Shown piece after piece: positions 43,491 to 54,570 of a DNA stretch of 64,000 nucleotides. The notes below the pieces were generated by a model. That model worked only from the letters and a program-made list of their open reading frames with translations. It was not told the origin of the DNA and did no database searches. The position numbers and the translations under genes are program-made. Source of the DNA: Aaosphaeria pasadenensis. Lineage: Eukaryota > Ascomycota > Dothideomycetes > Pleosporales. The stretch spans positions 310,001-374,000 of the forward strand of contig JAKLMB010000010.1 of NCBI GenBank assembly GCA_022813625.1. Direction: 5' to 3'. The number at the start of each line of letters is the position of its first letter. Position 1 is the first letter of the stretch.

Positions 43491-44328
43491 GATTGGATCA
43501 ATTCAAAGTGTTGTCAGTGAGATGCATGGTTAGCAGGATACGCAATTGGTGTTCTTTATTGATCTTGAGTTAGTAGCAAACCACGACAAGATCGCTCCGA
43601 AGATTCCCATCCTCATTAATTAGATATAGCAACCTCTATCTAGATCTAATCTTCTGCAACTCCCCTTTCAACGCAAATAGTCCGTGACTATTCCCACGAC
43701 CATTTTGGAGAACGCAGTATAATGGATGAGGATCTCTACACTTGAATTCTAGCTTTCACTGGCCGCCACTACCGGCCAGAATTCATTCCGCGTCTTTCCA
43801 GTTCGCCTATGACTGCTGCAGTGTTGCAATTCACAGCCATGTCTAGCCCAAAAAGATACCGTGGAATCCGATCATATCTTCGCCTGCAAGTACCGCGTAC
43901 ATGGCCTACTGTCACGTGCTGTTGCTTTCGAGGTATACCATTACGGCTCGAGGTGGACTTTCGTACGAACAATTGGTAAAGAGTCCATGGCTGCAATGCG
44001 TCAAAGGTCAGTGAAGGAGGCGCGCAAATCTGGGACAATTTAATGCTGCATTAATTCATTATTGCGCAAGTGGAAGCCTTTTGTGCTCAAACTATACAAC
44101 CTCACTCAAGGCTAGAAGAAATAAGGCTCGAGAGGCCTACAGAAATGATTACTGTGGCAGTGTGAGAGAAGTTCGCAATACACGGCTCCATTCGGTTAGT
44201 GCTGATTGGCTGTGACGCACAAGCATGGTGGGGAAAACCGACAACTGCCAACTGGTATCTTTTACAACGGCTCACGGTATAGTTCTGTATCGTGAATATC
44301 ACTTCTTCATCTGGAGACGACAAGCACA
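43491..44328. other. Intergenic, promoter side of the tannase gene
   Basis: About 840 bases with no callable gene. One 89-codon minus-strand frame is not convincing. Confidence 0.45.
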
Positions 44329-46017
44329 ATGCTATCAAGTGCTCCGCTATGGATCTTTCTCTCATCACTGGGGCATGTAATTGCCGATGAGGAGTCGACC
44401 AAGCTAGTCTGCGAAACGTCAACGTTCTCAGCTCCGGTGGTACCAGGCGCCAAAGTATTATCCATCACAGCCGAGGAGAAGCTCAATGTCACGACAAGAA
44501 CAGCAACACCGGTCCTGCCGCCTGTTTCGGGTCTGGATTACTGTGAGGTGAAAGTGTATTTGACCCATCCTGGAGCCGATGACAAAGTTCTTGTTGAGAC
44601 CTGGCTGCCAATCTCTCGCGATGCATGGAACGGACGCTTTCAAGCTACTGGAGGCGGCGCTTTCGCCACAGGCATGTTCGATTTCACGTTGGGTTACCCT
44701 TTGCAGGATGGATATGCTGCGGCCTCGACTGATGGTGGACATCCGCCGGATTTCTTGTCAGCGGACTGGGTCCTCAATCCCGATAAGAGCATGAATTGGC
44801 CTCTGCTCCAGAACTTCGCTTCCCGCAGTATAGCAGACGAAGTCCATGTCGGCAAAAGTATAGCAGAGCAATACTATGGCAAGAAGCCGCACCATTCGTA
44901 TTATTCCGGATGCTCCCAGGGAGGGCGTCACGGGTTCGCTCTGGCCCAAAAATATCCCGGCCTTGTTGATGGTATCATGGCGAGTGCCCCTGCTCTCAAA
45001 TTTGCGAAAACTGCGATGGGTGCCATATGGCCTCAAGTTGTCATGAGTGACGAAAACATCCTCATCAGCAATTGCGAAATGGCATGGTTCGATGCCAAAG
45101 CGGTGGAGGAATGTGATCTGGTCGATGGAGCCATTGATGGAATCATTGGAGATCCGGACGCATGCAACTTTGATCCAGCAACCTTCGTTGGCAAGAAGAT
45201 TCAATGTGGCTCATACGAGGTGACGATCACACAGAAAATAGCGAGTGTTGTGAAAAGAATCCGAGAAGGACCATCAACGCTTTTTGGGGAGAATATAACA
45301 CCCGGTTATCCTTATGGACTATCCGAAAACTTTTTGATGAACGTCACGATCGATGCCGATGGCGTCCGCACCTCACATCCATCTGCGATGTTGGACGTCT
45401 GGCCACGGACTGTACTCGTGAAGGACCCAGCATTCAACGCCTCCAAACTATCATACGCCGAATACCTTGGTCTCATATTACAGACAAGCGAGCAACATGG
45501 ATGGCTTCTCGACTCATATGATACAGATCTGACCGCGTTCCGTGATGCTGGTGGCAAGTTTATCAGCTGGCATGGCATAAATGACCCTAACATCCCGTAC
45601 AAGCTTAGCACTGGATACTGGGAGAGATTGGGGTTGGAATTTGGCGGAGCAAAGGCAGTCAATGAGTTTTTCCGCTTGTTCCTTGCACCAGGCGTCGAGC
45701 ATTGTGGATTCGGTCCAGGTGCAGCACCCAAGGACCCTCTTGCGCAATTGGTTGACTGGGTCGAGAATGGAGAAATACCGGAGACACTCCAAGCGGAGAC
45801 AGTGGATGCAGAGGGGGAGCTGATCACAAGGGATCTTTGCCTCTATCCTAAAACGATCAAATATATGGGTCTAGGCGACGTCAAACGAGCAAGCAGCTGG
45901 AGCTGCGAAGGGGGAGAGGATGAGGAAGAGACTTTGGAGAACCATGGAAGCTTCTTGGGGGGCTTCAAGGATCGAATTGAGCAAGCAGCATTAGGACTAG
46001 GGCTGAAAGTTACTTGA
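44329..46017 (+). CDS. Secreted tannase / feruloyl esterase
   Basis: A 562-residue intronless alpha/beta-hydrolase of the tannase family that cleaves phenolic esters such as tannins, ferulates or related plant esters. The N-terminus is a signal peptide (MLSSAPLWIFLSSLGHVIA). The family CS-D-HC site is complete: C195-S196 in SGCSQGGRHG, D419 in WHGINDPNIP, and H458-C459 in GVEHCGFG, so the disulfide that ties the triad together can form. A Ca-site-like loop CDLVDGAIDGIIGDPDAC is present. Several sequons suggest glycosylation. The C-terminal ~50 residues are acidic and extend past the usual domain end. The nearby permease and the aromatic-type hydroxylase further left fit plant-phenolic use, but linkage is inference. 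Confidence 0.93.
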   Translation: MLSSAPLWIFLSSLGHVIADEESTKLVCETSTFSAPVVPGAKVLSITAEEKLNVTTRTATPVLPPVSGLDYCEVKVYLTHPGADDKVLVETWLPISRDAWNGRFQATGGGAFATGMFDFTLGYPLQDGYAAASTDGGHPPDFLSADWVLNPDKSMNWPLLQNFASRSIADEVHVGKSIAEQYYGKKPHHSYYSGCSQGGRHGFALAQKYPGLVDGIMASAPALKFAKTAMGAIWPQVVMSDENILISNCEMAWFDAKAVEECDLVDGAIDGIIGDPDACNFDPATFVGKKIQCGSYEVTITQKIASVVKRIREGPSTLFGENITPGYPYGLSENFLMNVTIDADGVRTSHPSAMLDVWPRTVLVKDPAFNASKLSYAEYLGLILQTSEQHGWLLDSYDTDLTAFRDAGGKFISWHGINDPNIPYKLSTGYWERLGLEFGGAKAVNEFFRLFLAPGVEHCGFGPGAAPKDPLAQLVDWVENGEIPETLQAETVDAEGELITRDLCLYPKTIKYMGLGDVKRASSWSCEGGEDEEETLENHGSFLGGFKDRIEQAALGLGLKVT

Positions 46018-48224
46018 AATCACAGGGACCAAGCATACACTACAATAATGGCCATTGAAGGAGCAATGACATACTAGAGGATAGGCAGCTATGAATGGGA
46101 CAAAAATGATATTTCTGCAGACTATGCTAGACTAAAACGTTATCCAGAAAGTTTGAATCGCCTGTTCTTCCTGCATTTTCAGACAAACCAATTGTGTGAA
46201 ATTTATCCAGAAGCCTGGTGGTCTGTCTGAGTGGTGCATGTCCTGCAGCATGCAGGTGGAGGTCGATTAGAGTTCCTCACACCATTTCTTATTATCTAGA
46301 ATATAAGAGATAGGCTACTCCTGCCCTTCTGTCAAGTAAGAAGTCGCTTGACGTTTGGTCCTCCAGCTGAAATAACAAGGTACCTCAACTTAGGGCTGAT
46401 TGATATGACCGAACGAGAGGATGTTTCAGAACAGTGAGGGATATATTAAAAGCGGCATCCACAAACAAAACAAACATTCATTAGAGATCGCTTCAGATAT
46501 AATGGTCCCATGACTTAGCTCATACTTATAACTTAAAGTGTTGCTCGAAGCATCGATGCTTCGATGGAAAGTCAAGTAGTGACTCCGTTCGAAGGATATA
46601 CCGTATACGTTGCATATTTGAATCTTCGTTCGCGTATCGATCGTTGCTCATTGTTCGCAAGTATTATGGCTTTGTGATAATGCACCTGAAACTGGAACTG
46701 GGGCCAGTAGAGCTTCTCAAGACCGGCAGACTACTTGATTTGGGCTTATGTCTTACGTTGTTAGATTGTGTGGAAGCGCACAGTTTTAACCCTGCAATGC
46801 TCCGTACGAATGTTCTTTCGAAAAATAAAAAGGTCCTTCCCGAGTGTATCTGCGTAAAAGATAAAGATTCTTTAGCACTACATACTCATCATAGGCGTGC
46901 AGGTCGGGCCCGATATGGGATGTCATCGAGCTACTATACATCCACTGTGCCATGGTATTTGGCTACAGCACATGGGACCAAGCACTTTCAGACGTCTTAT
47001 GGGACTCTTTAAGCCTTTCAATTTTGGTATGGATGCGACGATTAATGGTGGTAAGAGAGATCCATCAGCAATACGAGTCGTCCTCCTAGGCAACATTTCT
47101 GCGGTGGAAGTTCTCCGTAGTTACAACTTACATCTCACGAGTAATAGTCACGATCCTTGACTAATAAAATGTAACGCACTCAGCTGCTCACAGGGTTTGT
47201 TTTCCTACGCAATACTGGACGTTTTCGCCCACTGGTCCTCGCTATGGGTAGACAGGCGGTGATAGGCTGGAGTCTCGTGTCGGGCACGCGAGCCCTGCGA
47301 GGCAGGATGCCACGCGCCCTGTCGAAGCAATTTAGCCATCTTGGTTCATCTTGAGCTGCACTCTCGATACCCAGTTCGTAGCGTCAGCGTCCCTTTCTAT
47401 TGGTAGCGCGCATTGCGACGTGCGGGCATGAGAACGTTCAAGGATCTGTGTTGCCTTCCAAACCTGCGGCGCAGCCAACCAGGCGTAATCTGGTGGACTG
47501 TCGCCTGCCCGTTCTCTCGGCGAGGTTGGTATTTGATTCCCTACTACGCCGCTCCGTCTTGACACTGCTTCTGACTGCCGACTTTACGAGTTACTAAATT
47601 CCTCGGGTCTTAGGGACTTAGCTTTCTTGTACACACTCTTAACTTAGCAAATGGCGGGTACCGGGCCGAGTGCCCGCCCTGCACCAAGACCGATGATTGA
47701 CTGCTGTAGACTGTTTTGATTCTCGTATTCGTGCTTGATTCTTCTGTCATTGTTCTGGATGGCATTCCCATCGCTGGTTATGTCTCCCTTGGGTACGAAT
47801 CCTGGACTGACCTACATGTAGCAATGCGTACACTGCAGATCGTGGGAACCCTAGCTGGTTGTATATTGGACCTCGCACCGCAACGCGCTTCTCAAAGCTG
47901 GCCGATGATTGGCCATACGAGGCACTGCGGGTATTGTTTTCATATTGCTCCAAGTCCGAAAGGATGTCAGAACGCGGGGATGTCCCTATTGTTGGCCATT
48001 AACCTGGGGAAAATCAGTTCAATGTCATCCACGAATGCGAGCATCCCGGCTGGGGTAAATTACTCGTGCATCCTGCCAAGGAGGGCGTATCCCCATTCAC
48101 TGGGACATATTAAGGTCGACGAAGCCCACTCCTAGTGCTGGTGGTTGTGCTTACTTTGCCTTCATGCTCCCTTCACGTCTTTGTCAGCCTCTCTACTTTG
48201 GGACATCATCTTGACAACCTCACC
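46018..48224. other. 2.2-kb intergenic region
   Basis: No callable gene. The right half (47180-47700) is more G/C-rich but has no rRNA or tRNA pattern I could support. The last ~100 bases are pyrimidine-rich and serve as the leader of the permease. Confidence 0.5.
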
Positions 48225-50188
48225 ATGGCGCCCGTTGGTACCGCTGCACAGTCGAACCAGGCGGAGCCCGTCCTGACCCGTTTGGTCCAGGAAGACAAGA
48301 CACCATGGTACAGAAAGAAGAATCTAAGAGTGCTTTACATGCTTCTCTTGCCAACATGTATTGGTATATAAGCGCCCCCTTGGAAAATAGGTGAAGACAA
48401 AAGCTGACCTTGGGTAGGAATTGAGATGACATCTGGATTTGATTCCCAGATGATTAACACTGTACAGATCTCAAATCACTGGCAAAAGTGTAAGCTATAC
48501 CACATGTTATCTTTTTTTATGTTGCCTACTAATAATAAAAAGACTTTGAACACCCGGAAGGCGCCTTATTGGGCATAATTTCCGCGGCCTACAATCTAGG
48601 TGCCATTTGTGCATTGCCATTCGTTCCGTTTGTAAACGACAAGTTTGGTCGTCGATGGGCCATATTTTTCGGATCATGGGTTATGGTCTTCGGAGCCTTT
48701 CTGCAGGCCTTTTCCAATGGCCGTAAGTATCTCGTAACACATTTCCTGGATGGCTCACTGAATGGGCCGCAGCTGCAATGTATATCATAGCGCGTTGGTT
48801 CCTGGGATTCGGAATCCCGTACTGTATCATTGCAGGCTCCTCCTTGATGGGAGAGCTCGCTTATCCGAAAGAACGACCCATTATGACATCGCTATTCAAC
48901 GCTTTGTACTTCGTGGGTTCGTTGGTTGCTGCAGGAATATCATTTGGAACCCAGCAAATCGGTAATGATTGGGCATGGAGAATCCCATCACTACTCCAAG
49001 CAGGACCCTCCCTTATCCAGATCATATTCATCTTGTAAGTGCATTCGACTGGCCCGGAAAACACGTATGTCGACGAATTAGTTAACGCTTCTCAGCATGA
49101 TCCCGGAGTCGCCTCGATTCTTAATCAGTAAAGATCGCCGAGACGAGGCTTTCGCGATATTGGTCAAATATCACGCAGAAGGCAATCCCGACTCCGAGTT
49201 TGTCAAAGCAGAGATGACGCAAATCGAAACAACGATCAAGATTGAGTTGGAACATTCTCAGCGTTCATGGTGGGAGATGGTTGCGACACCGGGAATGCGC
49301 AAGCGTGTCGTCATCGGCTCATTTTTAGGTCTCTTCACACAATGGTCTGGTAACACGTTGATCTCGTAAGTATTTCTAACCATTTTTGAGATATTCTCGT
49401 CTCTAATTGAGCCGCAGTTACTACCTTAACGATCTCCTGAAGTTGATTGGTTACACCAATGCCAATTTCAAGAATAAGCTCAATGTCGGCCTCAACTCCT
49501 GGTCGCTAGTTAACGCCGTCTGTATCTCCTTGCTCGTCCGTCGATTTCCCCGTCGAGTCATGTACATGACTTGCACGCTAGCACTACTTTGTTGCTACGT
49601 AGGATGGACTGTCTCGATGCAGCAGTTCATGGAACACAAAGGCGCTTCTGCAGCGAAGGTCACTATCTTCTTCATTTTCGGTATGAAAATATCTCAAACG
49701 TGCAGGAAAAAAACGAGACTAATGCAAAATAGCCTACAGTCCTTGCTATAATATAGGGTACAATGCTCTTACATACACTTATCTTGTTGAGCTTTTCCCC
49801 TTCGCACAGCGCGCAAAAGGCATCACCATCTTCCAATTCTTCGGCAGAGGCGCGGGGTTCTTTACGACATTTGTCAACCCCATCGGACTGAAGAACATTC
49901 AGTGGAAATGGCTAGTTACATACTGCTGTTGGCTTGCTTTCGAGGTATGTGGCATTATCCGTGGAATTCGGTTAAACAACTGTTGAAAGCTAACCTGCGC
50001 ATTAGAATGTTTTCGTATATTTTATGTTCCCAGAAACCTACGGCCGTACACTCGAAGAGCTTGCTTTCTTGTTTGAAGACAGGGCTCGCGCCGACGAGGC
50101 TACAATGAGGGTCGAGAAGCAGATCCATCATGAGGACAACGGGGTGTACGACGGACGCCCCGCTACAGTGCCACGGAAAGGTGTCTAA
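48225..50188 (+). CDS. MFS sugar transporter (lactose permease/hexose-type), eight exons
   Basis: Exons 48225..48363, 48418..48489, 48543..48722, 48773..49034, 49096..49365, 49418..49680, 49733..49944 and 50006..50188 join in phase to 526 residues. Twelve hydrophobic segments and the sugar-porter signatures are visible: GFDSQMINTVQ in helix 1, NDKFGRRWAI after helix 2, RWFLGFGIPYC near helix 4, PESPRFLISKDRR in the central loop and PETYGRTLEE after helix 12. This matches the fungal lactose-permease-like sugar porters, many of which carry oligosaccharides or galacturonate. Plasma-membrane proton symport is expected. The short hydrophilic N-terminus and the seven small introns explain why no long frame is seen. 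It could import a product of extracellular plant-ester hydrolysis (inference). Confidence 0.92.
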
Positions 50189-50665
50189 GATCCTATTCGA
50201 GGAGGAACAAGACTCTAAGTGAGGCTGAATAATTTCAGTTATACCCCCATATTATTCAATTCGAGCGACTTTCCATGCTTCCAAAGATAATTTGCTTTCG
50301 ATGGGTTGCGCGATTAGTGAGATGAGTCCGATGATGCCCACCACTACTCGCTAGCTTCGACTTCGCAATATATCAATTCATCTAATAAACCTCAATTTTA
50401 ATTTGTGTGCGTTTGTCCCGCATCTTCCACAGATGCGAACCTCTGGACGCGGTTGTACTTCTACTTGGTATCGATCACTTTTGCTGTACAGCATGTCACA
50501 TGCCCTCTTGGAAATCTTGGTAGTCGGATATAGTGATATCTAGGCGTCTACTTGGACAAGAAATAATTTAATGTACATCAAGTCTGCCTCTCCTCGGATT
50601 CTGAACTTGTCAGGTAGACCCGTAACAGCATACATTCATGAAGAGACCAGGTAAGCGTCCAGTCG
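50189..50665. other. Intergenic region
   Basis: About 480 A/T-rich bases downstream of the permease; nothing recognised. Confidence 0.5.
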
Positions 50666-50875
50666 TCATCTGGCTTTCTTCTGATACTTGCTCTCTTCTC
50701 CTCCCAAGAATGCGACAACCTGAAGCCACTCTCCAGAAGCACGTCGAAGTGTCGTCAATCTCGAAGGAACCTTCAAGGCCGTGGTGTCTTCAGTATCATT
50801 CTTTGGAGTAGTTTCTTTCAACTCGGGTTCTTGATCTCCAGGAGCACTGTCAAATCTCGCAGTCTTTACTGCCAT
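50666..50875 (-). CDS. Small hypothetical ORF, 69 residues
   Basis: Starts MAVKTARFDSAPGDQE and ends GGEESKYQKKAR; charged, with natural composition but no known motif. A TATATAAAC lies about 510 bases upstream on the same strand (51384..51392) with splice-like signals between, so this could be the last exon of a small split gene. I could not resolve the upstream exons. Confidence 0.3.
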   Translation of the reverse strand: MAVKTARFDSAPGDQEPELKETTPKNDTEDTTALKVPSRLTTLRRASGEWLQVVAFLGGEESKYQKKAR

Positions 50876-51988
50876 CTCGATGGACAAGTATTCAGTGATT
50901 TGCGAAGGCCTGTCTAGTTAGAACATGCTTTGATCTCGAGGCGTGGGGGTTGGCGGGATACCTTGGGACCCGCTTCACTTGCTGCACCTTAAATGTTCCC
51001 ATCGTATTCAATACTTTATCAAGTTGTCTGATGCTCGATGAATAATGATGCCCAGGCAATTCCTAGTGTTTGTCCTACAATCTCATGCATTGGTTAACAT
51101 CAGTGACAACTGGCACATAGGTGGGTATAAAGGTGCAGGCAACGACGAGTTCTCTAACGTAACAGTGAAGAGGGTTCCCAAATAATTTGAATAGAAGCAC
51201 CCATATGGTGTATTAAAGTCTGCAAAATGGAACGAACTTACTTCAGTGAGACGGTTTTCTCACGTAGTGAGATATCAATGCGTGGGAGCGAAGTGCGTCG
51301 CACCACTCCAGATGCTGTCGACTAAAATGGATAAACGAAGAGAAAGAAAGGATTTAGAGCGATATGTCATGGTTTGATGAAAGGTTTATATAGCGTCCTG
51401 TCACAAGTCGTACATCAGGCTCTCGGCGGAGCGTGCAGAATCTCAAACACGATAAAGCATCGGACACCGGGAAAATTACGATCGTTTATTGTAGACATAC
51501 GCAAACACAATTGATATCAAGAGCACAGAGATACATATGGTCAGCTGAAGAGGCACTGGGGTAGGATAAGCGTGTAGATACGTTCAACATGATCTGCGCG
51601 CTTATAGCCGAGATCAACATATCCCGCGGGGGTGGGACTTACGCATACATTGACTACGTACGACTTCGCATTGTATGTACACCACGCTTTGACTGAATGA
51701 AACCAAACATGAGAATAGGGTTAGGTGTAAGTGTCTTTTGGGACGTCGCATTTCCACTTTCGTAAGCCCAAAAATGTGCGCAGATCCCGGTAAGCATTCT
51801 CTAGCATGAAGTCTTGAAACTCCGATGACTTTCCCCGCTTATGATCGGCGTGAACGCTACATTTGGTTTGACGACCAAACGAAACGATGTCATCAGCAAC
51901 GGAGAGCTGCCATGTAGCTGGTCAAGTAATATTGATCTTCCATGTACCGTCTATTTGCCATGACTTCGAACGCGTCCTCAGTCCTGAT
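50876..51988. other. Intergenic region
   Basis: About 1.1 kb upstream of the small ORF and downstream of the carboxylase alpha gene. TATA-like element on the minus strand at 51384; no callable gene. Confidence 0.45.
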
Positions 51989-54125
51989 TCAAAGCTTAGC
52001 AGCTGAATCGCCCTCAACTACAGCGGCAAGCATCCCCTCTCCAACCTCTTCTCCGTCCTCTATCTCCATAATCCATCCTACCCTCCCACTTCGATGTGAC
52101 CGCACTTCCAGTTCCATCTTCATTTGCTGCACGACACAAATGACATCGCCTTCCTTGACCGTATCACCCTCATCTACCAAAACCTCCACCAATTTCCCCG
52201 GGAACGGAATGATTACATGACTTCCATCCGACGGGTTGCCGCGTCTATGATGCGACGTTGCTGCTGACGCACTTGAAGATGTGCCAGAAAGCGAAATTTT
52301 GTAGGGAATACTGTGAGGTTTGGCACTGGAGCTCGTGGCTGGTGACGTGAATAGAAGCTCTGCCACAAGAGATTGTGGGAATTCATTTCGTAAGACGCGT
52401 GTGAGCTCCATATGATATGGTCGTGCAGAGTCATTTTGAGCATCTGATGGAGAGGTAAGGGCTAGTTCCCAAGCATCCCCTTTACGGAACGTCGCGTTCG
52501 CAGCTGCTCCGGCAGGTGCAGTGGATGAATGTTGACTGAGCTCTTTCTGTGGTATTGATGGTGCCGGTAACTTGTGGTCGCATCCCAAACTGAGCAGCTC
52601 GGAGTGATTCGTCTCCAGCCATCGCGTGCCGCAATTTCCTGCTAAGAAATCGGGATGTGCGACTATACCACGTAACATGTCGACGTTCGTTTTGACTCCT
52701 ACTATTAGGGTGTCGTCGAGTGCCCTTGATGCCTTCCTAACTGCATCTGGCCATGAGGAAGCTGTGATGATGAGTTTGGCTATCAGACTATCGAAGTCTG
52801 CCGATACAATGGATTGATGCCCAGCTACCAGATGCGTGTCCACACGGATTCCATTCCCGGTGGGGAACTGGAATGAGGTGATCTTTCCGATCGATAGCGA
52901 CCAATCACTGTGCACGTTTTCTGCAGTGATTCGCAGCTGGATTGAGTGAGCTGGGGGCGGGAGCAGAGGGTCACGAATTTCATTTCGTAAACCGCAATCT
53001 GCCAGTGAGAAACCTTGAGTAAGGAGAATTTGAGCTCTGACGATGTCGGCCATTGATATTGACTCGGTTACGGTGTGTTCCACTTGTAGTCTTGGATTGA
53101 CTTCAAGGAAGAAATGCTCCTTTGTGTTGGGGTTTACGAGGAACTCGAACGTTCCAAGAGAACGATATCGAATCTGCAATATTCTCATCAGCAAATTGTT
53201 CTGGCCGAAATGACAAGTGAATCTTACATGCTTGGCCATTCTAAGAGCGTCTTGAATTACGGTTGCAATAATCTGCCGATCTTTGACAACGCTGGGTGCA
53301 AACTCGACGATTTTCTGGTATCGTCTTTGGATACTGCATTCTCTCTCCCACAAATGGGTGACATTCCCTGTACCATCGCCAATGACTTGGACTTCGACAT
53401 GGCGAAATCCGTTTATGGCAGCCTTCTCGGCAAAAATTTGTTTCGACGGACTCTCTTCAGCAGCACGTTTTACCGCCGATGATAACGAGTCTTCATCCCT
53501 GATAAGTCGTATACCGCGCCCTCCACCCCCATCAACAGCTTTTACCATGATGGGATAGCCAACCTTGGTAGCGAAATCACGAACATGTTCGACGTTGTTC
53601 GTTGGCGTTTTCAGCGCCGGACAGACAGGCACGTTGCCTGCAGATGTCAATTTCTGTCAAAGCGATGATCATACTGTGGTCTTTCTTACATTCTTCTGCA
53701 AGTGAACGCGCCTTCAACTTATCTCCAGTCCTCTCCAAAATCTCCCACCCTGGACCGATAACAACAGCTCCGGCCTGTTCCCAGACCTGCTTAGCGAAGT
53801 CTTCGGATTCTGATAAGAATCCGTAGCCAGGGTGCACGGCATCGATGCCATGTTGCTTTACGATGCTGATGAGTGCTTGAATGCTCATGAAATCGGCTGC
53901 CGATACCTCGATAGCGTAGTTTGCTTTCAAGGCATGCGATACATCGCCGCTCACATAAATCGCGAAAGACTCGATCCCGAGCTCGCGCACAGATGAGATG
54001 ATTCTTGTCGCAATCTCTCCTCTGTGAATGATGTTAGCGGATGGCTATCGATGTCATTGGTACGTTGTAACAGACCGATTAGCTACGAGAATTCGTCGAA
54101 TGGGTTTCTCTGATTGCTGAGACAT
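51989..54125 (-). CDS. Acyl-CoA carboxylase alpha subunit (biotin carboxylase + biotin carrier)
   Basis: Exons 54125..54076, 54021..53690, 53637..53228 and 53173..51989 give 658 residues. It would carboxylate its own biotin with ATP and bicarbonate. The biotin-carboxylase half is complete: start IRRILVANRGEIATRI, HPGYGFLSE, the ATP loop VDGGGGRGIRLI, ECSIQRRYQKIVEFAP and FLEVNPRLQVEHTVTE. A ~130-residue linker region follows and is shorter than in most methylcrotonyl- or propionyl-CoA enzymes. The carrier domain ends in VVQQMKMELE with the target Lys near 616; the residue before MKM is Gln, not the usual Ala. No mitochondrial presequence is evident. The gene shares a 445-base promoter with the carboxyltransferase on the other strand, so the two surely form one enzyme. 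Confidence 0.88.
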
Positions 54126-54570
54126 TCTGGACACGCAGTCATATATCTGGGCCCAATGTATAGAAGACAGAACCGAATGCTCTTTCGAATTGTATACTAG
54201 TAAATGACTCGAGGCGAAGAGTCGAAATTGTGGCGCGAATAACCACAAATTATGTCGAGTGCAGTCCGAATTGATACTGTACTTCCCCAGACAATGAGAA
54301 TGGTGGTCTTGAAAGATGAGTTACGGAGATATTGTAAACATAACGTCTTAAACTGTATCTAATGTGATCCGGAACGCATGTTGTTGATCTGGAGGAGGGG
54401 ATTGGTACCAGGCACATTTGAGCCTCGGTTCGTTCCCCAACTTCCCCACACCTCGTCATCGACCAGTACCGTTCCCCGTCCACAGCTGTAACCGGTACTA
54501 ATAATATGATAACCATGATGAGCTCCTAAGTTCTCAAATTAATTCATTGGCATCTATCTTGCATATCACA
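54126..54570. promoter_or_regulatory. Bidirectional promoter of the acyl-CoA carboxylase pair
   Basis: The 445 bases between the two start codons. There is no clear TATA box on either side, which fits joint control by an upstream factor. The Zn2Cys6 gene at the right edge is a possible regulator, but that is only proximity. Confidence 0.55.

Noticed and set aside
47716..48135. 139-codon frame just upstream of the sugar permease
   Set aside because: No motif, and it lies in the leader side of the permease; not protein-like enough.
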